DNA of 42,857 nt from the IMG/VR virus record IMGVR_UViG_3300047476_000343, positions 1-42,857 of that record; one strand, given 5' to 3'. This document shows positions 5,603 to 11,873 of the stretch, piece after piece. A program made the translations under genes and the position numbers. Every line of letters starts with the position of its first letter. The stretch's first letter is position 1. The notes under the pieces are model-generated. The model was not told where the DNA came from, searched no databases, and saw only the letters and a program-made list of their open reading frames with translations. This DNA is from a virus.

Positions 5603-6249
5603 TGACAACATACCCAGTAAGCTCGCAATCTAAGGTTGCATATATTTTTGACGGTACAAACTGGAGACCAATCTCTGGAGTAGCTAGCCCTAGTGCAGAT
5701 TATACTTGGTCTGGAGATCACACATTCAGCTCTGATTCATCAGTAACATTTGAAACAGTTGTAAAAAATAAGGCTGGTATAAATAACTTTGCCACACCAT
5801 CCGCCCGTGACGCTGCAATTACATCTCCAGTAACAGGTTTGGTTTGTTTTGTTGGGCAAGATGCCGATGGCTCAACCATTAATGATATTCAGTTCTATGA
5901 TGGCACCAGATGGAGATCATCAAATGACTCTGCAATTCTTAAGTCACCCACTGTTTCAGCAGGGTCATACACACTTCTGATCGGTGATGCAGGAAATAGT
6001 CTAAGAGTCTCTGACTCTACTGACTCTATTATTTATATCCCAGAAAATTCTTCTGTAGCATTTAAGATTGGACAGAAAATTGAAATTTTGAGATATGGCA
6101 CTGGGGCAGTCTCTGTTGCACCAATCAATAGCAACGTAACACTTAACAGCAAAAATTCAAATAGAAAGATTGCAGCTCGATATTCTGGAGCAGTGCTAAC
6201 AAAGATTGGCACTAACGAGTGGCTACTTATAGGCGACCTGACTGCGTAG
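5602..6249 (+). CDS. Tail fibre protein
   Basis: 215 residues from the TAATG-coupled ATG (an upstream in-frame ATG at 5581 lies inside the previous gene and is not needed). Middle part: SGDHTFSSDSSVTFETVV, then GLVCFVGQDADG...IQFYDGTRWRSS, a fibre hairpin module. The last 80 residues (SYTLLIGDAGNSLRVSDS through EWLLIGDLTA) form a domain also present at the C-terminus of the 478-residue fibre at 11874: both have IPxNSSVA, I-G-x-x-I-x-I-L, and a closing W-x-x-x-GDL-A. The shared ending suggests a reusable tip or assembly domain. Confidence 0.7.
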   Translation: MTTYPVSSQSKVAYIFDGTNWRPISGVASPSADYTWSGDHTFSSDSSVTFETVVKNKAGINNFATPSARDAAITSPVTGLVCFVGQDADGSTINDIQFYDGTRWRSSNDSAILKSPTVSAGSYTLLIGDAGNSLRVSDSTDSIIYIPENSSVAFKIGQKIEILRYGTGAVSVAPINSNVTLNSKNSNRKIAARYSGAVLTKIGTNEWLLIGDLTA

Positions 6250-6255
6250 GATAAA

Positions 6256-6576
6256 ATGATTGGTTCATTTGGTCTTTGGTCATCCTCTAAAGGAATGAAA
6301 ACTGTCTCTAATCTGGTTGGTCTAGATAGAGATGTAGCAAAAACGCAAATAGTTACTGACGGGTTTGTTGTTGGTACCGAAACAGCATTTAATACCTCAG
6401 ACTACAATGAAGCTTCAAATAATAATAAGGTAAGATCTCAGGATCCAGCTTCTGGTACTTTGTTCACGTATGAGCTTCCAGTTAGCATAGAGTATACTGT
6501 TTTTGCCTTCGCACCATTTGGATTTTCTCCATTTACAGTATTTGGGTTCTCGCCATTTGGTTTCTTTAATGGTTAG
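6256..6576 (+). CDS. PASTA-like protein with FGFSPFG aromatic tail
   Basis: 106 residues. Residues about 17-75 (TVSNLVGLDRDVAKTQIVTDGF, then NNKVRSQDPASGTLF and LPVSIEYTVF) match the pattern of a PASTA domain: v-P/N-x-x-G, A-x-x-x-I-x-x-x-G, V-x-x-Q-x-P-x-x-G. PASTA domains bind cell-wall peptidoglycan precursors or act as spacers. The end is a run of aromatic repeats, FAPFGFSPFTVFGFSPFGFF, found again on the fibronectin-type protein at 13333. An AGGA sequence about 5 nt before the ATG supports the start. It is followed by a terminator and converges with the lysis operon. Confidence 0.7.
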   Translation: MIGSFGLWSSSKGMKTVSNLVGLDRDVAKTQIVTDGFVVGTETAFNTSDYNEASNNNKVRSQDPASGTLFTYELPVSIEYTVFAFAPFGFSPFTVFGFSPFGFFNG

Positions 6577-6610
6577 AAAATACTGTCTTTAACATTTTTA
6601 TAAAAGAAAA

Positions 6611-6637
6611 CCCCCAGATTTAACTGGGGGTATCTTT
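6611..6637. terminator. Bidirectional terminator
   Basis: CCCCCAG-atttaa-CTGGGGG. The plus strand continues TATCTTTTTA; the minus strand continues TTTTCTTTTA. It separates the convergent PASTA and holin genes. Confidence 0.85.
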
Positions 6638-6648
6638 TTATCTTGGTG

Positions 6649-6891
6649 TTATTTTTTAACTTTAAACTTAGATCTTATTTTAAAAAGTTTTGGCTTTTCT
6701 GCAAATTTGATCCATTCAGAAGCAAAGATACAGGCTGCAATCAGAAGCCCAAGCCCCTCTGCCTGAACAATGTAATATGGGGTTGGATCGATAAGGTAAG
6801 TATTCCATGGAAAAGTCCATGCAACTACTGTAAAAGAAACTATATTTCCAAAAATAATGGAAAGTAGAATGCTCTTGTATATGTTTTTCAT
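6649..6891 (-). CDS. Two-helix membrane protein, holin candidate
   Basis: 80 residues with two hydrophobic spans: about 7-26 (SILLSIIFGNIVSFTVVAW) and about 40-58 (YYIVQAEGLGLLIAACIFA), then a basic tail ending KVKK. Two helices and a strongly basic C-terminus directly downstream of an endolysin fit a class II type holin. The start has an AAGGGAAA Shine-Dalgarno. Shared transcription with the endolysin is inferred from the 61-nt gap and the common terminator. A frame-shifted 76-residue ORF over the same stretch is a shadow. Confidence 0.65.
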   Translation of the reverse strand: MKNIYKSILLSIIFGNIVSFTVVAWTFPWNTYLIDPTPYYIVQAEGLGLLIAACIFASEWIKFAEKPKLFKIRSKFKVKK

Positions 6892-6952
6892 TTTTTCCCT
6901 TGCTTTGTTTATATAAAATTATACTCTGTTTTACTATCAAAATCAATATAGG

Positions 6953-7708
6953 CTAGTTGTTAGTTTCAATAACACGAGTATAGGTAACTATTGTATTTCC
7001 ATTGCCCTTTGCCCAAGAGCTTATTGGAACTATCTCTGTTTTTTCTCCACGTCTGCCACCAGCATGAATCATCTCATTAGGTCCCAGATATATTCCTACG
7101 TGGTATGCAGACTTAGAGCCCCTGTAGGTAAAAGCTACGATGTCTCCAATTTTTGGTTCTTTGACTAGTTCACCAGAGTTCTTCTGAATAGAAGCACGGT
7201 GCTCTAGCGTATATCCTATTTGTCCATACATCCAAAGGACGAGGCCAGAGCAGTCCCAACCATCTGGGGTAGATCCACTAAAGGCATACCAAGTTTTACC
7301 AACTTGCTTTTTTACTAGAGATACTGCTCGATTAAGCTCTTTGGTGTCTTTAGCAACACGCTCTAGCCTAGCAATTTCAGCCTCAAGCTGCTCTTGCTTA
7401 GTAGCAGCGTCAGACTGTAATCTATCTTTTTCAGCCTTTTCTTGAGCCATCCACTCCATAGACCCAGGCTCTGGATCTGCATTTTTTAGCACAGGACCGC
7501 TGGAAAGATTAGAAGCTTTCACTGGTCCAACCATTGGAGAGTATTTTATTGTCACAGTGGGGTTTATTATTTGTTCTGGTTTTCTTACTTCTGTTATTTT
7601 AGACTGCTCAGATTTTGTAATATACGGATCTGACATTTTAGCAAATGCAGCCCCAGAACTAGTTGTAAATAGCAGTATGGTACCAATTGCAGCAAATTTT
7701 TTATTCAT
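6953..7708 (-). CDS. Exported NlpC/P60 endolysin
   Basis: 251 residues. It has a signal peptide (MNKKFAAIGTILLFTTSSGAAFA, probable cut after residue 23), a low-complexity linker to about 85, a charged coiled coil (about 86-128), and a C-terminal NlpC/P60 cysteine peptidase domain. The catalytic Cys is C153 in DGWDCSGLV, the His is H203 in SAYHVGIYLG, and the third polar residue is H215 in MIHAGGRRG. It should cut peptide stems of peptidoglycan. A Sec-type export signal means it could reach the wall without a large-pore holin; the coiled-coil plus NlpC layout resembles actinobacterial RipA-type hydrolases. AAAGGAGGT is an excellent Shine-Dalgarno. It is preceded by a 25-residue leader ORF on the same transcript. 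Confidence 0.9.
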   Translation of the reverse strand: MNKKFAAIGTILLFTTSSGAAFAKMSDPYITKSEQSKITEVRKPEQIINPTVTIKYSPMVGPVKASNLSSGPVLKNADPEPGSMEWMAQEKAEKDRLQSDAATKQEQLEAEIARLERVAKDTKELNRAVSLVKKQVGKTWYAFSGSTPDGWDCSGLVLWMYGQIGYTLEHRASIQKNSGELVKEPKIGDIVAFTYRGSKSAYHVGIYLGPNEMIHAGGRRGEKTEIVPISSWAKGNGNTIVTYTRVIETNN

Positions 7709-7775
7709 TTTGCTACCTCCTTTTTATTCTTTTCGTTGTTACGACCCTGTCACGGTCTTGGCGACAATATTTTTA

Positions 7776-7853
7776 TTAGTGCGATAGCAATAAAAATGTC
7801 TGTTGTTGAGAGTTAGTTACGATTTCAACATTGTTGTCACTTTGTTTAATCAT
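7776..7853 (-). CDS. 25-residue leader ORF ahead of the endolysin
   Basis: Encodes MIKQSDNNVEIVTNSQQQTF and LLLSH, followed by two consecutive stops (TAA TAA). An AAGGAGGA Shine-Dalgarno at ideal spacing makes translation likely. It begins about 40 nt after the predicted transcript start (extended -10 at 7901-7909), and ends 67 nt before the endolysin. It may be a regulatory leader peptide or a tiny lysis regulator; no family recognised. Confidence 0.5.
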   Translation of the reverse strand: MIKQSDNNVEIVTNSQQQTFLLLSH

Positions 7854-7872
7854 TTGTCCTCCTTAGAACAAA

Positions 7873-7892
7873 AACTTCCTTTTACAGAAGTT
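7873..7892 (-). promoter_or_regulatory. Inverted repeat in the lysis-operon leader
   Basis: AACTTC (7873-7878) and GAAGTT (7887-7892) form a 6-bp stem at the very start of the predicted minus-strand transcript. It could be a 5' stabilising hairpin or an operator. Confidence 0.3.
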
Positions 7893-7900
7893 AGACATCA

Positions 7901-7909
7901 ATTATACCA
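7901..7909 (-). promoter_or_regulatory. Extended -10 promoter of the lysis operon
   Basis: The minus strand reads TGG-TATAAT, with a predicted start near 7894. It is divergent from the plus-strand box at 7937-7945. Confidence 0.55.
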
Positions 7910-7936
7910 CTTTTTAGCCAATTTAGGGAAACAGTC

Positions 7937-7945
7937 TGATATAAT
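7937..7945 (+). promoter_or_regulatory. Extended -10 promoter, leaderless
   Basis: TGA-TATAAT with 7 nt to the ATG at 7953. Confidence 0.6.
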
Positions 7946-7952
7946 TTAATAT

Positions 7953-8462
7953 ATGGCTGATGCAACCAATATCTATCAAATACCGTTTCCACTATCTGGA
8001 GACGTTGTTAACGTTCATGGAGATATAAAAAAACTTGCAGACAGGCTTGATGTGGTTCTTCCACAAGCTTCATATGTAGACCTTCCAGCAAAAAATACAT
8101 CTGGATCAACAATTCCTGCAGGATCTGCAGTTTATGTAACTGGGCACGATGGAACAAATGTCACTGTTTCTCCATCAACTGGAAATACAACAAACCCTAC
8201 TCTTGGACTAATCAGGGCATCTACAAATAATAACGCTGTTGGTGTAGTTGTTGTTGCAGGGATAATTAATTCAATTAATACATCATCCTTTAGTAACGGA
8301 GATACTTTGTTCATTGGAGAGTCTGGTGGGCTTGTAAATGCATCGTCTTCTACCACAGGTGTTGCAGTCGCAACAGTTATCCACTCTGCAGTTGACGGCT
8401 CCATTATGGTTGGAACAAGAGGCGATGGAACCTGGGGGGCACTCAAAGCTGGTCTAGCTTAA
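7953..8462 (+). CDS. Tail fibre / virion surface protein
   Basis: 169 residues. The N-terminus (MADATNIYQIPFPLSGDVVN...HGDIKKLADRLDVVL) is a helical attachment segment. The rest (LPAKNTSGSTIPAGSAVYVT..., GLIRASTNNNAVGVVVVAGI, INTSSFSNGDTLFIGESGG) matches a beta domain often seen in phage tail appendage and capsid-decoration proteins, with the N-x-SG-x-T-I-x-x-G-x-x-V-Y hallmark. It is a leaderless gene and the first of the fibre block on this side of the lysis operon. Confidence 0.65.
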   Translation: MADATNIYQIPFPLSGDVVNVHGDIKKLADRLDVVLPQASYVDLPAKNTSGSTIPAGSAVYVTGHDGTNVTVSPSTGNTTNPTLGLIRASTNNNAVGVVVVAGIINSINTSSFSNGDTLFIGESGGLVNASSSTTGVAVATVIHSAVDGSIMVGTRGDGTWGALKAGLA

Positions 8463-8465
8463 GGG

Positions 8466-8474
8466 TGGTATAAT
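8466..8474 (+). promoter_or_regulatory. Extended -10 promoter, leaderless
   Basis: TGG-TATAAT with 6 nt to the ATG at 8481. Confidence 0.6.
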
Positions 8475-8480
8475 AATAAG

Positions 8481-8873
8481 ATGGCAAGAGGAAATAGTTA
8501 TTCAGTTGGAAACATTCCACCACAAGTTGTTTGGACAGTTGTGCGTGGAGATACTGCTGCATTTAGGGTTTACCTTACAGATGACACAAAGACAGCTCTT
8601 ACCATTGCAGATTGGGATATTGCAATGAAGATTAAGCGTCCAAATCTTGCAAAAAATCTTGGAGTTATTACTGACGACGCAACCTTGATCCTAACACTTA
8701 CCCCAGGCCCAGATGCAGATGATGCAAATGGAGAATTCACAGTTTCTTTAACAGCCGAAGAGTCCGAGATTCTAGAAACTGGAGATATTTTTGACATTCA
8801 GGTTTCTCAGGTTGGAACTGTTTGGACAGTAGCCCAGGGTAAAATGGTTATCCTGGAAGACGTAACAGACTAA
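8481..8873 (+). CDS. Small beta-sandwich tail protein, BppU-N-like
   Basis: 130 residues. VVWTVVRGDTAAFRVYLTDD, TALTIADWDIAMKIKRP and the closing VGTVWTVAQGKMVILEDVTD parallel the protein at 2207 (RGDTAKLRVQFFD...VWTPILGTILVMGDVT), so the two are paralogues; 4177 is a more distant relative. It is probably a tail or appendage adaptor. It is coupled by TAATG to a small basic protein, as the 2207 gene is. Confidence 0.65.
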   Translation: MARGNSYSVGNIPPQVVWTVVRGDTAAFRVYLTDDTKTALTIADWDIAMKIKRPNLAKNLGVITDDATLILTLTPGPDADDANGEFTVSLTAEESEILETGDIFDIQVSQVGTVWTVAQGKMVILEDVTD

Positions 8874-9097
8874 TGGCAAAGTCAGTAATCGTAGATAAAA
8901 CAAAGCGTTCTGTTAGATATATTAAAAACTCTAACTTTTTTACATCTAAAGTTAAATATAGTTCTGGCCATGTAAAGATAAACCAAACACTTCCTTTTAA
9001 AATTAAGTTCACAAATATTGGCATATCTGGATATGGCCAGGGTAGTGCAGCTCCAATCGGCATTGCTGTCATTGGCATTAGCAACTATGTGATGTAA
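8873..9097 (+). CDS. Small basic virion protein
   Basis: 74 residues. The N-terminal half is rich in Lys/Arg (KSVIVDKTKRSVRYIKNS); the C-terminal end GYGQGSAAPIGIAVIGISNY is hydrophobic and glycine-rich, a type of ending found on small proteins in phage tail operons. It follows a BppU-like gene with a TAATG overlap, the same order as 2207/2599. No catalytic motif. Role unknown; probably structural. Confidence 0.6.
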   Translation: MAKSVIVDKTKRSVRYIKNSNFFTSKVKYSSGHVKINQTLPFKIKFTNIGISGYGQGSAAPIGIAVIGISNYVM

Positions 9098-9119
9098 TCT
9101 TAGTATTCATAAATGGCAT

Positions 9120-9125
9120 TATAAT
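9120..9125 (+). promoter_or_regulatory. -10 box, leaderless
   Basis: TATAAT with 6 nt (TGAGGT) to the ATG at 9132. Confidence 0.55.
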
Positions 9126-9131
9126 TGAGGT

Positions 9132-9578
9132 ATGTCTAGAACAACCATCCCCTATGTAAAAACCAGATTTCAAACTGGTGACCGTCCTGAAGAACAGGAT
9201 TATGTAGATCTAATCGATACTACCTCCGCTCAGTCAACTGACTTAGGAACTTTCGGCAATAACGAAAATACTATTTCTGGAATTGAGAACCCGACAGTAG
9301 TTGATTCATTCGACGCAACTGTATGGCGTATGGTTAAGTACCTAGTGTCTATTTCAAAGACATCTAATGGAGATAACCTGTTCTACGCAACCGAACTTAC
9401 CATACTTGTAGATGGAACAGATGTAAATGTTTCTGAGTATGGAACAATAGACAATGATGGGAATATTGGCACCGTTAGCGTCTCTAGATCTGGAAATACT
9501 GTGGCTTTAACAGTTACCCCAGATTCAAACATCAGACCTGTTACCGTGCGATTTGCTCGCATTGGTCTCAAGGCCTAA
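9132..9578 (+). CDS. Virion structural protein with TEYG-type domain
   Basis: 148 residues. Residues about 60-148 (VWRMVKYLVSISK, TELTILVDGTDVNVSEYG, VSVSRSGNTVALTVTPDSN, TVRFARIGL) match the last 90 residues of the 563-residue fibre at 9598. This beta domain, with its E-Y-G turn and closing v-x-x-x-R/G-x-I/L strand, is widespread in marine and freshwater myovirus and siphovirus structural proteins. It is leaderless, and is followed after 19 nt by the large fibre gene, with which it may be co-transcribed. Confidence 0.7.
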   Translation: MSRTTIPYVKTRFQTGDRPEEQDYVDLIDTTSAQSTDLGTFGNNENTISGIENPTVVDSFDATVWRMVKYLVSISKTSNGDNLFYATELTILVDGTDVNVSEYGTIDNDGNIGTVSVSRSGNTVALTVTPDSNIRPVTVRFARIGLKA

Positions 9579-9597
9579 TTACCCCTAGGAGATAACA

Positions 9598-11289
9598 ATG
9601 GCAACAGTAAATAAAGACTTTAAGATCAAAAGTGGTCTAGTCGTAGAAGGTACCACAGGTACTATTAATAACCAGGCGATCCTTACAGAAGGAGCTGGTG
9701 ATGCTTACATCCTCGACTTGATCGGTGGAGAAACACTAATCACCTCAGTTGAATCAACTCAGATGGAGGTTGTTTCTGGTGAGCTAAACATTAAGTCTGG
9801 TGTTTTTGATGCAGATGGTGCTGCAGCCGCAGCCGAAGCTGCCGCAAATCTTTACACAGACGGTGAAATCACCACAGCACTAACAACTGCACAGGGATAT
9901 GCGGATGCAGCAGAAACTTCTGCTAATTCTTACACAGATGGTCGTGAAACAGCTATCACATCTGCTTACCAAACTTATGCAGACACTGCTGAAACCGATG
10001 CAGTTGCGTCAGCTGCAACCTATACAGATGGTGAAATTACAACTGCACTAACAACTGCACAGGGTTACGCAACTACAGCAGAAAACAATGCAAATAGCTA
10101 CACAGACACAGCATTAGAAGACTATACTCCAACATCTGGACTTGATTCAGCAGTTGGCGGCTATGGTTACCTAAAGTCAGCAGACCTATCTGGCTATGCA
10201 ACAGAGTCATACGTAAACACTGCAGTGGACAACCTTGTTGACGGTGCCCCAGGTCTTCTAGATACTCTGAATGAGCTTGCAGCAGCAATTAATGATGACG
10301 AGAACTATGCAACTACCATGACAACTGCGTTGGCTGGTAAGCAGGGTACTCTAACTGCTGGATCAAACATTGACATTACAGCTGACACAATCTCTGTAAC
10401 TGGACTTGCTTCAACAGATATCTCAGACTTCAATACTGCAGCACTTTCAGCAACCTCATCAGCTTATGATGCAGCTGGTTCTGCAAGCGATGTTCAGGAT
10501 AACCTTGATACCCACACAAACGCTTCATCAGCTCACGGTGTGTCTGGTGATATCGTAGGAACCTCTGATTCTCAGACTCTAACCAACAAGACAATTGATG
10601 CTTCAAGCAATACCATTTCAAACATTGCTAACTCATCACTTTCAAACTCATCAATTACAGTTAATGGATACTCAACATCACTTGGTGACACAGTAACACT
10701 AGATACAGATGATGTTGCAGAAGGCACAGCACAGTACTTCACAGATACTCGTGCCAAGGCATCAGCAGCTTCACTTCTAACTGGAGCAAGCCTGGCAAAC
10801 ATCACAATTACTGGAGATGAGTCTGGCCTAACCATTACTGCAGAAAACGGCGTAGCAGATTCTACAACTGATGACCTAACTGAGGGTGAAGAAAACCTTT
10901 ACTTCACAGATGAACGTGCAATTGATGCAGTGTCTAACGCAGATATCTACCCAAATGCAGTTATTATCGATAACGTAGCTAAGCAGGTAGCATCTCAGAT
11001 CACTGCAGCAACAGCAGGAATTCAGGTTGGACACGCATTTGCTAAGGCAGATTACCGTTCAGCAGAATTCTTGGTAAAGGTTGCTTACGGAACTCACACA
11101 GAAATCTCTAAGGTTCTTTTGACCCTAGATACTTCTGACAACATCGCAATAACTGAGTATGGAATTGTTGGAACCAATGGTTCAGCATCAACAATTTCTG
11201 CAGATATTTCGGGAACAGATGTAAGACTATTAGTAACAACTGCTAACAATAACTCCACAGTTACTGTTATTGGAACACTACTTATTTAA
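9598..11289 (+). CDS. Large tail fibre protein
   Basis: 563 residues. It starts with MATVNKDFKIKSGLVVEG, an attachment peptide shared with the gene at 11357. An alanine-rich region follows (about 75-180) with two copies of YTDGEITTALTTAQGYA, which looks like a trimeric coiled shaft. Fibre modules follow: LTNKTIDASSNT, AEGTAQYFTDTRAKASA and TEGEENLYFTDERAIDA. The last 90 residues are the TEYG-type domain of the previous gene. No peptidase or glycanase motif was seen. Shine-Dalgarno AGGAG, 6 nt before the ATG. Confidence 0.8.
   Translation: MATVNKDFKIKSGLVVEGTTGTINNQAILTEGAGDAYILDLIGGETLITSVESTQMEVVSGELNIKSGVFDADGAAAAAEAAANLYTDGEITTALTTAQGYADAAETSANSYTDGRETAITSAYQTYADTAETDAVASAATYTDGEITTALTTAQGYATTAENNANSYTDTALEDYTPTSGLDSAVGGYGYLKSADLSGYATESYVNTAVDNLVDGAPGLLDTLNELAAAINDDENYATTMTTALAGKQGTLTAGSNIDITADTISVTGLASTDISDFNTAALSATSSAYDAAGSASDVQDNLDTHTNASSAHGVSGDIVGTSDSQTLTNKTIDASSNTISNIANSSLSNSSITVNGYSTSLGDTVTLDTDDVAEGTAQYFTDTRAKASAASLLTGASLANITITGDESGLTITAENGVADSTTDDLTEGEENLYFTDERAIDAVSNADIYPNAVIIDNVAKQVASQITAATAGIQVGHAFAKADYRSAEFLVKVAYGTHTEISKVLLTLDTSDNIAITEYGIVGTNGSASTISADISGTDVRLLVTTANNNSTVTVIGTLLI
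9853..10071 (+). repeat. Two-copy in-frame repeat in the fibre shaft
   Basis: 51-bp copies at 9853-9903 and 10021-10071 encode the same 17 residues (YTDGEITTALTTAQGYA) with several silent differences, so they are old or under protein-level constraint. Confidence 0.8.
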
Positions 11290-11305
11290 TTGAATTAAAG
11301 GTTTT

Positions 11306-11328
11306 GGGGGGTTCCTTAAAAACCCCCC
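11306..11328 (+). terminator. GC-rich hairpin without U-tract
   Basis: GGGGGGTT-ccttaaa-AACCCCCC, 8 bp, between two fibre genes. No T-run follows on the plus strand, so it is more likely an RNA-stabilising or attenuating hairpin than a simple intrinsic terminator. Confidence 0.45.
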
Positions 11329-11356
11329 ACGCTAAAGACTTAAACAGGAGAAGCAG

Positions 11357-11815
11357 ATGGCAACAGTTGAAAAAGACTTCAAGGTTAAAAATGGCCTACT
11401 GGTCGCAAACGGAGGTAGCTTCGGTGGAGCAGTTATTGTAGGAACTCCTACAGAAAATAACCACGCTACCACTAAAGAGTATGTAGATCAGGTAACTGGA
11501 TCACCAATTGTACCGTTTGAATCATCTGCCCCTATTTCTGCAACAGATGGCCAGCTATATTTTGACTCATCGACACAAAGGCTAGCAATTTATTCAGATG
11601 GTGCCTGGATATCGATAGCAACACTTGCTGACGCAGAAACTCTGCAACAGCACATTCATGATACATCTATTGGAGGCAACGGACTAATTGTGAGTCAGTT
11701 TGTCGACGCAGGTTATTTTGACAGTGCTGGTAATTTTGTGGACGCAGGGCAAGCAGACACAGAAGTCTTTGCAAACACCTTTGATGGTGGAATTGCAATA
11801 GACAATTTTAACTAA
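11357..11815 (+). CDS. Short tail fibre protein
   Basis: 152 residues. The N-terminal MATVEKDFKVKNGLLV tag matches that of the 563-residue fibre. The middle (NNHATTKEYVDQ, then PFESSAPISATDGQLYFDSSTQRLAIYSDGAWISIA) is the common fibre module with P-x-x-x-x-x-G-x-L-Y-x-D...L-x-I-Y-x-x-G-x-W. The end (FVDAGYFDSAGNFVDAGQADTEVF) has a small internal repeat FxDAGxxD. Shine-Dalgarno AGGAG 6 nt before the ATG. It is probably an alternative fibre using the same attachment site. Confidence 0.7.
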   Translation: MATVEKDFKVKNGLLVANGGSFGGAVIVGTPTENNHATTKEYVDQVTGSPIVPFESSAPISATDGQLYFDSSTQRLAIYSDGAWISIATLADAETLQQHIHDTSIGGNGLIVSQFVDAGYFDSAGNFVDAGQADTEVFANTFDGGIAIDNFN

Positions 11816-11821
11816 AACTAA

Positions 11822-11830
11822 TGTTATAAT
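11822..11830 (+). promoter_or_regulatory. Extended -10 promoter
   Basis: TGT-TATAAT with a predicted leader of about 36 nt that contains AGGAG before the ATG at 11874. Confidence 0.55.
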
Positions 11831-11873
11831 TAGTATAGATTTACGGGTAACCCCACTACTTAGGAGTAAATAA

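Noticed and set aside
6716-6946. 76-residue minus-strand ORF overlapping the holin candidate
   Set aside because: Other frame of the two-helix protein, without a ribosome site at its start.
7709-7780. Readthrough of the leader ORF into a basic extension
   Set aside because: Two consecutive TAA codons and no recognisable recoding signal.
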